Positions 21,643 through 32,503 of a stretch of DNA of 64,000 bases are shown here, one piece after another (within the stretch, counting starts at the first letter, position 1; every line of letters starts with the position of its first letter). Origin of the DNA: CAJBLF01 sp964504915 (GTDB taxonomy: Bacteria > Patescibacteriota > Gracilibacteria > Absconditabacterales > Absconditicoccaceae); NCBI GenBank assembly GCA_964504915.1, contig CAZDFH010000002.1, positions 95,690 through 159,689 of the forward strand. The letters are read 5' to 3'. Under the pieces are notes generated by a model. That model had not been told where the DNA came from and ran no database searches. It was given only the letters and a program-made list of their open reading frames with translations. The position numbers and the translations under genes were made by a program.

Positions 21643-23961
21643 ATGAGATATATCAAAAAGTTACTTCCACGAAAACGATCCAGATTTAGCAAAAGAATCC
21701 TTTGATTTTTGCTTATTTTCACCCTTTCTGGCGTATTTTTGCAGGGGCAGGTAGGAACCTTTGAAGTACATGCAACCGATACTCTTCAAGATAATAAAAC
21801 CACTCCTGATAGTGGTCTTGGTATTGATAAAATGTGATTAGTAGAAATATTTGATCTCATTCTCAAAGTCATTTATGTCCTTCTATGGCCACTTTTGGTC
21901 GTAGCTTGATGGGCATTGGACAATACAATGGTGTATGGATCATTCTTTCACATGGACGCTCCTCTATGGAAATTTTGGAATATGATAAAGAACTTTGCAA
22001 ACTTTGCACTGGTGTGAGTGGTGCTGTATAATATTATTAAAAATCTGATCAAGTGAGGCACGAAGCCGATTGAGATAATCAAAAAAACATTGATTGCGTG
22101 AATTCTGATCCAGGCGAGTCGATTCTTGACAGCGATGGCTGTCGATCTATCTACGGTGGCTACCTATGCTGTGGGATGATTGCCTTTGAGCGTATTGCAA
22201 AATACTGACTTATGAGATAAGAAAATATTGTCTGTGCATAGTGAATTGGACTTAAATAAATTTAGTAATATTACCCAAAAGGGGGACACCTTCAAAGTCA
22301 CCTATGGCGCCTGAGCAACATTACTTTCGCCCTGTGTACTTTCCGATAACAAAGAATCGTGATGATCCAAAAGATATATCGTATGAAGATCTGTGCTTAC
22401 ATGAACTGAAGTAGGACTCTGTGTCTTATTTGGAGACTCTGTACTTAAATTTGACGAAGTATGACTGAAGACTGCATATCTCCAGACTCCAGATACAAGT
22501 GAAACCACCTATCTCCTCTTTAGTCAATGAGAGGCCGCTACTGCTATTGATGCTACCACACTCAAAGATTGGGTAGCGAAATGATATGTCGTAGATGTCC
22601 TTTCTGGGTCTAGTGGATTTACCAAAGCGAAAACCGAGGGCAAGACTTGGTTTGATGGGACTGATGCGATTACTATGTCGGAGCTGGTTTCTAGATCCAA
22701 ATGATTCGTCTGACCACTAGTCACGATCTATTCTTCTATGCTCAACTTTGCGGAGATTTCAGATGTATCCGTCTGATCTATTGGTAAGATTTCTTGAGAA
22801 ATGATTATCAAAGTCGGCATCGCTGTGGCCTTATTTTTCCCTTTGGTGGCCTTGGCTGCTGTACTCATTATGAGAATTTTATTCCTCTGGGTACTGATTG
22901 CCATATCGCCGTTTATCGTCCTCAAAGAAAGTTTTGATATAGAGATGTGATGAGAAGGTAAATTTTTGGGAGATACCTTTGGGAAGTCATTTAAATTAGG
23001 TAATATTTTATCGGTCATCTTTGCCCCTGTCGTCACTGTCTTTGCCCTAAGCATCGCATTGATCTTTATGACAACATTGATGAATACGTATTCTCCACAG
23101 AACACTAATACTCCTAATGATGTGCTCTGACCTGAATTACAAAGGGCTACTACCACTACTCCATGAGCTCAGAAATATCTGATGGCTGGAGGAAATGAAA
23201 TAGAATTCTTAAACTTTGATCGATGAGGTACTATGGATCGATTTTCTCGATTGATTGTAAACTTAGTCGCTATCTGATTGATACGAGCATTATTACTTGT
23301 GGCTATCAAGGCTAATAGCATAGGAAAAGCGTTTGGTGCGCCAATCATGAACTTTGGTAAAAACTTTATGGCCACCTTGCCTATTATGCCAATACCTGGT
23401 GGTAATGGACAAAGAGTCGGACTTGCTCCTGCTATCAAAGAAGCACGAGAAGCTCCTACGAGAGCGATAGAGACCAGATTGAGAGATCAGGAGAATGAGG
23501 CTGCTGAAGCATACTTCAATCCCAATAAACAAGAGGAGAAAAAAAAGCCAACATTTACTTCTGAACAATATTCGACTATTGCGACATGAGGTATAGAGAA
23601 ATATAATGAGTGAAAAGAAGAAAATGAGAAAATCAGTGGCACCTACTATAGTGATCAGTCATTCGTTGCATGAGTAGATGATGCTATTGCGAAGATCTCT
23701 GATCAATCAGCTAAAGATGCTGCTATCGCTACGACTCAAAAAGCATTTGGTGCCAATATAGAAGCTCAAGTCAAAGATGGGACAATTAACGATCCTTCGG
23801 CCATCAAAAATCTTATTGATGCTTCTGATGCTTCAGGGTTTGGTAAAAAGCGAGCAGATGATATCATTACCAATAAAAATGGCATGCTTGTGGGCAAGAA
23901 AAAATTTAAGATTACAAAAAATGATCAAGGTGTCTACGAGGTAAAAGAAGAAACTACATAA
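21643..23961 (+). CDS. VirB6/TrbL-like polytopic membrane protein 1
   Basis: A 772-residue protein with an N-terminal signal or anchor (ILGFLLIFTLSGVFLQG), an early pair of membrane helices (FDLILKVIYVLLWPLLVVAGW; FANFALVGVVLYNII), a long exported loop, then a cluster of strong helices near residues 386-435 and 460-480, and a cytosolic charged tail of about 200 residues. It shares VYGSFFHMDAPLWKFWN-MIKNFANF and LIAGILIQAS with the next gene. Topology and pairing with a transglycosylase gene resemble VirB6/TrbL channel proteins of type IV secretion systems as seen in CPR genomes. The family link is inferred from architecture, not from a diagnostic motif. About 30 TGA glycines, many inside helices. 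Confidence 0.65.
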
Positions 23962-23988
23962 TAATGCTTTAGATAAAAAATACTTGAT

Positions 23989-25869
23989 ATGCAAAGTCTA
24001 CACACACAGAGAAGAAGATCACGACGAAACAATCCGACCGTCAAAACGGTGGCTGTGATTTTGTGTGTTGCCTGTTTTTTTGTGTTACCAACCTTTGCAG
24101 CTACAGATACGACTAACGGAAGTCTAGGCTCATTCCAAGATAGCTTACATAGCATCATTTCCTTTCTCTCACGATGATGGGTGGTAGTGGCTATGCTGGC
24201 TGGGAAATTGATGACTAACGATCGAGTATATGGTAGCGTCATGCATATGGATGTCTATCTCTGGAAGATATGGAATGTGATGAAAAATTTTGCCAACTTT
24301 GGACTTGTCGCTATAGTCATTTGGTCAGTCATTCAAAGTCTGATTGGTAAAGGTGGTGTGAAGGTCAAAGATATCATCGTCAAGACACTAGTCGCTGGTG
24401 TACTTATCCAAGCGAGTTGGTTTATTGTCTGAGCACTTGTAGATCTCTCGACAGTTGCAGTCACTGCGATTAGCTCATTACCTGCCAATTTTATTCAATG
24501 AAATGTTGATTGGAAAAATACTATACAAGAAGGTATGGATGGAACGATGAAGGGGCAGAAAATGGTTGTGGATTTAAGCTCCAATAGTACCGATCTTGTC
24601 CAGATTACCGACGTTCCTTCTACTAGCGATGGCATCGATGCAATGCTCCCTGGTCCAACATCGGTGAGCTGACCATTAATTTTTCTTGGCATGAGTGCAT
24701 TTAAATTTCAGGATTATCTCAAAGGGAATTCTTCTGATAGTACACAATCACTCGTGATGAATTTTTCACTCAAGACCTTGATATTATTCTTCTATTCGCT
24801 TGGATTATTACTTATCTTTGTAGCCAACTTAGTGAGAGTGGTATTTCTCTGGCTCTTTATTATTGGTGCCCCACTCCTAATACTTCTCTATTTTTTCAAA
24901 AAAGAATCGAGTGACTCATGAACGGGATTGATGTCCTATCTCAATATCCAGACTATGTTGAAGCTAGTATTTAAGCCAGTCATGCTGATTGCCACGATGT
25001 CGTTTATTCTCATCTTCATTGTTGCATTGCAAAATATCATGCAATGATCAGAGCTTGCGTCTATCAATGGCGTCAGTATCACGACGACGACTACATCATC
25101 TACCTTAGCAGTCCAAGACCTTAGTTCTGTCAAAGTCAATAATGATATTTTTGGCAATCTCTGAAGTGCGAGCAAATCTATCTTTGCCAATCTCATTATA
25201 TTCATCCTCGCTATTTTTCTCATATGGGAACTTGTGAAACAATCCTTGACGGGATCTGGTCCTGTATGAGCGGTGATGAAGCCTATTACCTGATGGCTCC
25301 AATGATTGGCCAAATCTACTCCGCTGATTGGCGGCTTCTCGTGGTGATCGGCGACGGGAACATTTAGATGATTGGGAGACAAAACAAGAGCAGGTATTGG
25401 TATCAACAAGGAATGACAGTTCCAGAAAAATACTGATGAATACAAGGATAGACTCGATACATTCTTCAACACGAGAAAATCGCGATGACATGAACAGTAC
25501 GAAGCACTCAAACATGCCGTACAGAAGCATGAGAATTTCTTTAGTACTGCAAGAGAGCTTGGGAAAGGCAGAGGTGGAGTGACCCTTAATGATCCACAAA
25601 TTAAATCTTTACTCATAGAATCACTCATAGATCAGAAACGGAGATCTACTACTGATGGTACAGAGTATACTGCAAGTACTGACTTTGATGCATTCTTTGG
25701 AGGTAAAGAATGAACGGACTCTGATATTACTAGAAAGAGACGTCAAGAATTACATGACTTGCTGTGATGAAATGCTAATGACGAGAAAGTAGAGACTCGA
25801 GAATATCCTGGTAGGGTTATCCCATACAAAGACCTCATAAGCAACATCTATTATAAGAACGCTGAATAA
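23989..25869 (+). CDS. VirB6/TrbL-like polytopic membrane protein 2
   Basis: A 626-residue paralogue of the previous gene, 27 bases downstream. It has a clear signal peptide (VAVILCVACFFVLPTFAA), then RVYGSVMHMDVYLWKIWN-VMKNFANF, LVAGVLIQASWFIV, and later helices (LILFFYSLGLLLIFVANLVRV, FLWLFIIGAPLLILLYFF, LIATMSFILIFIVALQNI, LIIFILAIFLIWELV). A charged cytosolic tail follows. The order of helices parallels gene 1 with a shorter exported loop. Likely a heteromeric partner of gene 1 in the same membrane complex; the secretion role is inferred. Confidence 0.65.
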
Positions 25870-25944
25870 TTTCCTTTCGCCTTGCAACGTTTACAGAGAA
25901 CAATATATTGATGGATGGAATTTTAGCCTCTCCTTTGGAATGAG

Positions 25945-26769
25945 ATGAAGAAATTTTTAGTTGTGGTATTTATCTGGATGCTATTTACCGTATGGACTTC
26001 TGCCCATGCGTATACTCCTTCGACGAATATCTTGCTTATGACACAGACATTAAAGTCTCAACTTAACGCTATCACAAGTGGTAATTACAAAGATAAGTGG
26101 GACTATTATGCTCAGATCAAAGCTCTTATGAGCCAATTTTCTGGTGATGAAAGTCTGACATATGTACTTAAGGAATTATCGAGTTCCTTATATCTACCAA
26201 TATTAACGGAGAAGGTTAAGGTCAAACAAACTTCCAAACAGTTTAAGCAGAATTTTGTAGCGACCTATATGACCTGAATCAAAGACATTACCTGAAATGA
26301 AAACTGTACAGGACGATATAATTTGCTCGACACCATCAGTTTTGCGAATAATTTCCCTACAGCATTAACAATTGCAACTCGATATAGAGAAGCAAGTTGT
26401 GGCTATTATTTACCGAGCAATGGTGATGGTCCATTTCAGATCTTGAGCAAGGAGTATGGTACGGGACAAATCGATGAAAATCTGTTTACTCAAACGGTAC
26501 AAGACTTTATAGATTTCTCCAAAGCTAAACGACAACAATACAAAACAAAACTCTGAATCTCTCTCACATATACCTGATTTGACTGGACAGGACTTATCAA
26601 TCACGCATCGTTGTATAACGGCGGAATAATTTCTGGAGCCATTGTAAATCCTATTGCACCCAAGTATGTATATGATGGATATGGAGATGCTTACTCTGGA
26701 GCTATCAGATATGGTGTTGTGCCAAAGTTTTTGAAGACGCTAGAATGGGAAATACAAAATACGTATTAA
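25945..26769 (+). CDS. Exported lytic-transglycosylase-like protein
   Basis: A 274-residue protein with signal peptide MKKFLVVVFIWMLFTVWTSAHA. The mature region has TIATRYREASCGYYLPSNGDGPFQIL, resembling the SLT/GEWL active-site region in which a Glu ends a helix and a G-x-x-Q-I strand follows; E near residue 149 is the candidate catalytic acid. FDWTGLINHASLYNGG and the GYGDAYSGAIRYGVVPKFLKTLEW C-terminus fit a wall hydrolase fold. It directly follows the VirB6-like pair, where VirB1-type transglycosylases often sit. The start is the ATG after GGAATGAG. Confidence 0.65.
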
Positions 26770-26893
26770 CCCACCAAGATATTTAGCAAACCCCTCCCAA
26801 CCTCCCCTTATCAGGGGCGGAGCTTGGCTCAGTTCATTCCCCTCCCTGATTTATCCACGACAGTGGGCAAGGGAGGGGTTAGGGGTGGGTTTG
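26770..26893. repeat. Long imperfect palindrome, CAAACCCCTCCC family
   Basis: Arms CAAACCCCTCCC (from 26788) and GGGAGGGGTTAGGGGTGGGTTTG (ending 26893), with an inner CCCCTTATCAGGGG hairpin. A related element lies at 52624-52733. The roughly 200 bases between the transglycosylase and DUF1653 genes hold nothing else. Confidence 0.8.
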
Positions 26894-26967
26894 AAAACTA
26901 AAATAAATTAAAAAATAAATCCGCAATTCGTAATCCAGCAATCATTTAATTCTCTTTTTGAATAAAC

Positions 26968-27189
26968 ATGCAGCTCTGAAAATATCGTCACTACAAATGA
27001 AAGGAATACGAAGTAATCTGAGTCGCAAGGCATAGTGAGACGCTTGAAGAATTAGTCGTGTACAAAGCATTATATACGTCACCAGAATTCTGAACAGATG
27101 CACTTCGAGTCAGACCGTTGACGATGTTTCAGGAAAATGTTTTGGTTAACGGTAAAGAAGTAGCGAGGTTTATGTATATAGGAGAATAA
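26968..27189 (+). CDS. DUF1653 protein
   Basis: A 73-residue protein. KYRHYKGKEYEVIGVARHSETLEELVVYKALY and VRPLTMFQENV give almost the entire DUF1653 consensus (GxYxHYKGxxYxVxxxAxHSETxE...YxxLY...RPxxMFxE). Five of its glycines are TGA, so it was hidden under the standard code. The family is small, widespread and of unknown function. Confidence 0.9.
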
Positions 27190-27211
27190 TTTTTATTATT
27201 TTTCCAATCAC

Positions 27212-27514
27212 ATGTTATCTTCCAAAGAGTTTCAAGCACTACAGCAATGACAGAAGCTTACTACATTGGAAAGCATACTCAAAGAGCATTATCACGAGTC
27301 GCCTATCCTGGAGAAGATCTATGCGTATGTGACGAGTGAATTACCCAAAGATGATACTATTCTGGGTCAGATGTATGCTTGATTAGTTTCAGCGAGTAAT
27401 GAGAAGAATGAAAATGATGCATGAGAGCGTGCTCAGCACAATAAGCAATTGGCAGATGCCGATCAGGAACAATTTGATGAAAAATATTTTGATGATTTAC
27501 TTGCTAAAGTATAA
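27212..27514 (+). CDS. Unknown small protein (100 aa)
   Basis: A 100-residue soluble acidic protein, MLSSKEFQALQQGQKL..., probably all helical, ending DEKYFDDLLAKV. No family recognised. It is 22 bases after DUF1653 and one base before the next small gene, so it belongs to a compact operon running to the papain-like gene. Three TGA codons are read through. Confidence 0.65.
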
Positions 27515-27515
27515 G

Positions 27516-27716
27516 ATGCCATTAGAGAATGTTAACCAAGAGGAACTAGCTAAGCAGCTTGAGACCAAGGGGATTGATCTCAAAGATATTCCCGAAAATC
27601 TCATCCAGAAACATTTGGATGAGGTAAAAAATACCATCGAAGATCCAGAAAAATTAGTAGAAAATATTACTGCATTTATTGATGCCACTTGGCAAGACCA
27701 TGACAATTACGCCTAA
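27516..27716 (+). CDS. Unknown small protein (66 aa)
   Basis: A 66-residue acidic helical protein, MPLENVNQEELAKQLE...ATWQDHDNYA, with no TGA codon. The chosen ATG lies one base after the previous stop; longer upstream frames would overlap that gene fully. Its 3' end overlaps the next gene's start by 17 bases, implying translational coupling. No family recognised. Confidence 0.6.
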   Translation: MPLENVNQEELAKQLETKGIDLKDIPENLIQKHLDEVKNTIEDPEKLVENITAFIDATWQDHDNYA

Positions 27717-28608
27717 AGATGAGCTCCTCATCGAGTCAAAATTTATCCAAGAATTAATGGACTCCACTGACGCAGTGGAAGATGATTTTGTCGTCACTGC
27801 ATGATCGGTAGTGAAATCTTTTTTCAATTTTTTGATCAACAAAAAAACTATTACCAGAATAGAATGAATAGATTTCTGAGCATTTGATGATATCGACAAG
27901 CTCCATCGTTTGAAGGAACTTTTGCAAGAACGTCATGCCCATTGTCATCACAAGTATAAAAAGCTACATTATTTGTACGTAATTTCTAGAGTCATGGATA
28001 GAATCTATGAGCTACAATATGCTTTCGGAGTAGCAATTCCTGCCGAGCAGAAATTGGAATATATTATCCAACCTGCTGATGTCACCTTGATCGAATATGC
28101 CTCAGAGAAAGTTTCTTTACCAGCGATTGGAAGTGCCATAGCTAGTGAGGCATTGAAATATTTTTCGCATTCTATTTTTTCACATGTGGGGCTTATCTGA
28201 CATAAAGATCCCAACACATGATTTGATCGGTTGCAATCTACAGGACACAAATATTACAAAAGAAGCTGAGCATGGAAATTACCTTTTGCGAGATACTTAC
28301 AGAGAATAGGCCCATGTGAACTCTTAGTCACGAGATATCAAGATATCACTATCGATGATGAAGAGAAAATTATCCAGAAATGAACAGAACTATTTGAAGA
28401 GAAGGCAAAATATGATACAGGAGATGCACTGGCTGATGTCACTGGGCTTAATCTCCTGAGGAGCGAGAGTAAAATGAACTGTGGTGAATTTGTATACGAT
28501 TGCCTCAAAGTTATCGATGAAAGTATATCTCCCAAGGGCAGAGCAATACCAGAAACGTATGCTCAGAATAAGAAGCTACAACAAATATATCTTACCCGCA
28601 TTGTATAA
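27700..28608 (+). CDS. Permuted papain-like (YiiX/NlpC-P60-like) protein with unknown N-terminal domain
   Basis: A 302-residue protein. After a helical, His-rich region (LQERHAHCHHKYKKLHYLY, residues 70-88), the second half has the order of permuted papain-fold amidases/peptidases: first SIFSHVGLIG (candidate His 164), then GAWKLPFARYLQRIGPCELLV, then KMNCGEFVYDCLKVI with a candidate nucleophile Cys. In YiiX-type proteins His comes before Cys in just this way. No signal peptide. The extra N-terminal domain of about 150 residues is unassigned. The substrate is unknown; fatty-acyl or peptide amides are the usual ones in the fold. Confidence 0.6.
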
Positions 28609-28635
28609 AATTTTTAATCTATATATACTTATTTT

Positions 28636-31600
28636 ATGGCCAAGAAATCCGTCGAACAAACAATGATGCAATCATTAGGCAATCAGATTACCTTTCAATG
28701 AGTGAGGACACACAACCTCAAAAATATTGATCTGGAATTACCCAAAAACAAACTGATCACCATCACGGGAGTCTCCGGAAGTGGGAAGTCTTCCCTTGCC
28801 TTTGATACTATCTACAAGGAAGGTCAATTTAGATACATTGAGTCTTTGAGTAGTTATCTCAGACAATTTTTTAATTTGTGAGAAAGGCCTGAGATTGACT
28901 ACTGTAGTGGATTATCGCCGGCGATAGCCATCGAACAGAATAAAAGGATCTGAAATTCTAGAAGTTCAGTCTGAACATTGACTGAAATAGATGACTATCT
29001 CAGACTGCTCTTCGCAAAGCTTGGCGATACCTATTGTTATAGCTGTGGGAAAATAATCAAGCCGCAGACGATCGATCAGATCATGAAAAGTATAGAGGAC
29101 GATTATGGCAATCAGAAAATATATTTGTTGCAAGAATCTGGTATGCTAGAGACCAAAGAAGATTTGAACGAGTTTGTGAAAAAAAATAGAAATAAAGTAG
29201 AGAAAGGAAAATGATTTACGCGTTATCTCTTAGTCGCTGGAAGGAAAGCAGAAAGCCCAGAAGCGAAAACGATAGGCGGAGAAAAAGGTAAGAAGATGCC
29301 TAAACAATCCAGCGCAAGCAATTTGGAACCCATAGAATACTTCTATTTAGAAACTCCAAATGTCCCAGATGAGTATTATCCATTAAACATTTTCTGAATC
29401 TATGATCGTGTCACCGTAGAAGAACAAAAAATCGGAAGATTGAAAGAAGATATTATAAAGATTCTTGGAGAAGCGAAAAAATTTTGAATATATATAACTG
29501 AATCTATTTGAAAAAAACCAAAAGGAAAAAGTAAAACAACATGAGACATGCAACATGAAACATGAAACTCCTGAGCAATCAGGCGGTTTACCGATAAAAT
29601 GTACTGCGCCGAATGTAATGTCACCTATCCTGAATTTACCCCTCAACATTTCTCTCCCAATAGACAGGAATGAGCTTGTCCCGTCTGTCATGGTATCGGA
29701 GAAATTTTGCAGGTAGATTTTGATAAGATATTGGATCCATTTAGTCCGTACTTGAAGGCAATTGTCCCTTGGAGAGATTCCAATCTTGGACAGTGATTAC
29801 TGACAAAATTAGCACAAAAATATAGTGTCGGTATGGAACAGCTATGGAAAGATTTGCCAGAGCGATTTCAGCATGTCGTCCTTTTTGGTGATGAAGAATT
29901 GATTAGAGTAAATTATGGAGGAAAATTTATCAGCATGTATTACAAAGGCATAGAAGAAATTATTAAGGATCAATATGCAAAGTGATTATTGACCGTTGAT
30001 TTTCAAGTCATGCTCGATATGAAAGTCTGTCCAGAGTGTAATGGTGCAAGACTCAAGAAAGAAAGTCTTAACGTGTTTTTAACTCTTGGTGAAAAACCCG
30101 CCAGCAAAAAAACGAGTCAGACTAAAGTAAATATAGCTAATCTTCAGCAGATGAAGCTCAATGATCTCGTTGCCTTCTTAGATGAGTTTAATGGCAATTC
30201 GAGGAAAGATAAAATTTTGACCAATAGGATTCTCAATCCATTGATCGATAGAGCCAAGACGATTCAAGAATTATGACTTGGATATTTGAGTCTGCATAGA
30301 TGAATGGATACCTTATCATGATGAGAAATACAGAGACTGAGACTAGCAAAACAGCTGGGAAATAAATTGACCTGAATCGTATATGTCTTGGATGAGCCAA
30401 CGATTGGATTGGATGAAAGAGAAATCAAGAGAGCAATTGTTGCGATTAGAAAATTACAAGAAATGGGAAATACGATTATTGTCGTCGAGCATAATGAAGA
30501 ATTTATTAGAGCATCGGATCGAGTCGTAGAAATCGGCCCCGGAGCTGGTGACTTCGGAGGTAAAGTAATGTTTAATGGACCATATAGTGAATTCTTAAAA
30601 TCCGATTGTCTCACTGCACAATACTTGATGGGCAAGAAAAAAGTAAAAATTAATTTCGAACATAAACCAAGTAACAAATATGTGACGATCAGAAAAGCTG
30701 CAAAATATAATCTCCAGAATATTGATGTGAAGATCAGACTAGGAAGCTTTACGATCATTACTTGACCCTCCGGAGCTGGTAAAACAACGCTGATGTATAC
30801 TACCCTCTTTAGATTTTTGCAAGAGAGAGATAAATTTATCCAGAGTTACATTAGATTACAATTATTGAAAAAATGATGGAGTCGACAAGATATTTTGGCG
30901 GCGCCCGTCATGCAAAAACAAGAATACGATAGCCTAAAAAATATTGCACTCCAAGAATTTTACAAAGATCTAGCAATTGATACGATCCAATGACATGAAG
31001 ACATCAAAAACGTGATCTATGTAGACCAGACGAGCATTGGCAAGACTCCGAGATCCTGTCCAGCCACCTTTATTTGAACCTTCGATCATATTAGAACTCT
31101 GTTTGCAGGGACAAGCGAGAGTAAATATTTATGATTTTCATCAAGCTTTTTTAGTTTTAATTCTAAGAAGTGATCCTGTCCTGCCTGTGATGGGTATGGA
31201 TATAAAAAAGTAGAATTGCAATTTTTGCCCGATACCTACATCCCTTGTGATTTGTGTCATGGACTGAGATATAAGCCAGAGATTCTCGCGATCAAATGGA
31301 GAGGAAAAACGATTACAGAAATTTTGGAAATGTATATTTCCGATGCATTAGAACTCTTTAGTGAAATAGATCATATCAAAGAAGACTTACAACTGATGTG
31401 CGACATCTGACTATGATACCTCAGAATGGGACAACCAGCTCACACACTTTCCGGCTGAGAAAGCCAGAGATTGAAGCTTGTGAAGCATCTTTTGAAGAGT
31501 TATAAATGACACACCATGTACTTCTTGGATGAGCCAACGGTTGGTTTGCATTTCGAAGATATAGAAAAATTATTGAGAGTAATGAAAGAATTCCTCGACA

Positions 31601-31698
31601 AGGGAGATACCATTTTAATGATTGAGCACGATCAGAACATCTTACAATTTGCTGATGAAATTATCAGATTGGAAGATGGGAAAGTAGTAGAGAAATAA
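28636..31698 (+). CDS. uvrA: Excinuclease ABC subunit A
   Basis: A 1020-residue UvrA, the damage-sensing dimeric ABC ATPase of nucleotide excision repair. Motifs in order: Walker A TGVSGSGKSSLAFDT; first zinc module CAECNVTY/CPVCHGIGE; signature LSGGEIQRLRLAKQL near 30316-30336 with both Gly as TGA; Walker B YVLDEPTIGLDE; second Walker A ITGPSGAGKTTL with TGA as its first Gly; second zinc module CPACDGYG/CDLCHG; second signature LSGGESQRLKL and Walker B YFLDEPTVGLHFED. All are intact. It is slightly longer than usual through a Lys-rich insertion around residues 290-315. Confidence 0.97.
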
Positions 31699-31811
31699 AA
31701 AATCCACCCATATTTATGTAAAGACGCATTGCATGCGTCTCCGTTTTTTTGTTGCCAAATTGAGCCACATGCAATGTGGCTTTACAGTGGGCTACTTGTG
31801 GGTGGATTTTC
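31699..31811. repeat. Nested palindromes flanked by AATCCACCC/GGGTGGATT
   Basis: Outer arms AAAATCCACCCA and TGGGTGGATTTT enclose AAGACGCATTGCATGCGTCT and GCCACATGCAATGTGGC. The inner core matches the element at 20813-20878. It follows uvrA directly and could also act as a transcription stop. Confidence 0.8.
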
Positions 31812-31890
31812 CAAAAACAAGAAAAAACTATGCCCCAGTGCAATCATATGTAGTATATTTTTTCGTTATGAGTTATGCTTTCTTACCACT

Positions 31891-32400
31891 CTACTCCTTC
31901 TTAAGTTCCTCCTGGACTCTCGTGAAGAATTTCTCCCTTGGTCGTCCTATTTCTTTTGCCTGTGTGTTTAGTATATCTGCTTCAAGCTCTGCTGCATAGT
32001 CTTTTAGAACTTTCAGCATACCTGGTAAACGCTCTTGGAACTTCTTTTCCATAATGAGTTCCACACCATTCAATAACTCTGCCTGTTGAGCATCTCACAT
32101 ATTTTGCGATCCTATATCCTCACCTACAAGGACTTGTCCAATCGCCTCTTTTGCTTTTGAGGAGCTAGTTGTCTCATATATTGCTTCTTCTGCTTTTTTT
32201 TGATTAAAAAGAGCTACAAGACCATTGTTCACGCCGGCTCTTTCTGTTATTTTATTTTCGAGCTGGTCCCAAAAGTCTTTACTCTTCACCGGATCAGACA
32301 TGCAGTCCCTTATCTCCCCTGGCTTGATGCCCATTATTCTACTACATCCCTCAGCTATTCTTTGATCTAGTGCTGTTAGTTCGATTCTCTTTTTGTCCAT
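31891..32400 (-). CDS. Unknown protein (169 aa)
   Basis: A 169-residue soluble, helical protein starting MDKKRIELTALDQRIAEG and ending RVQEELKKE. One TGA (Gly in SQNMGDAQQ) is read through. No domain recognised. It lies 103 bases after the large unknown gene upstream on the same strand; the two may be functionally linked. Confidence 0.65.
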
Positions 32401-32503
32401 GATGGTAATGATGAAAAAGGATAAAAATTATATACGGTGTAAAGAAACGATCTCATGTGCATTAAAGTACAATCTTTATGTAATATAATGAGTAAAAATA
32501 GAT

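Noticed and set aside
24936..25628. Long minus-strand open frame opposite VirB6-like protein 2
   Set aside because: The + strand encodes continuous membrane helices and a charged tail; the antisense frame has no start signal or motif.
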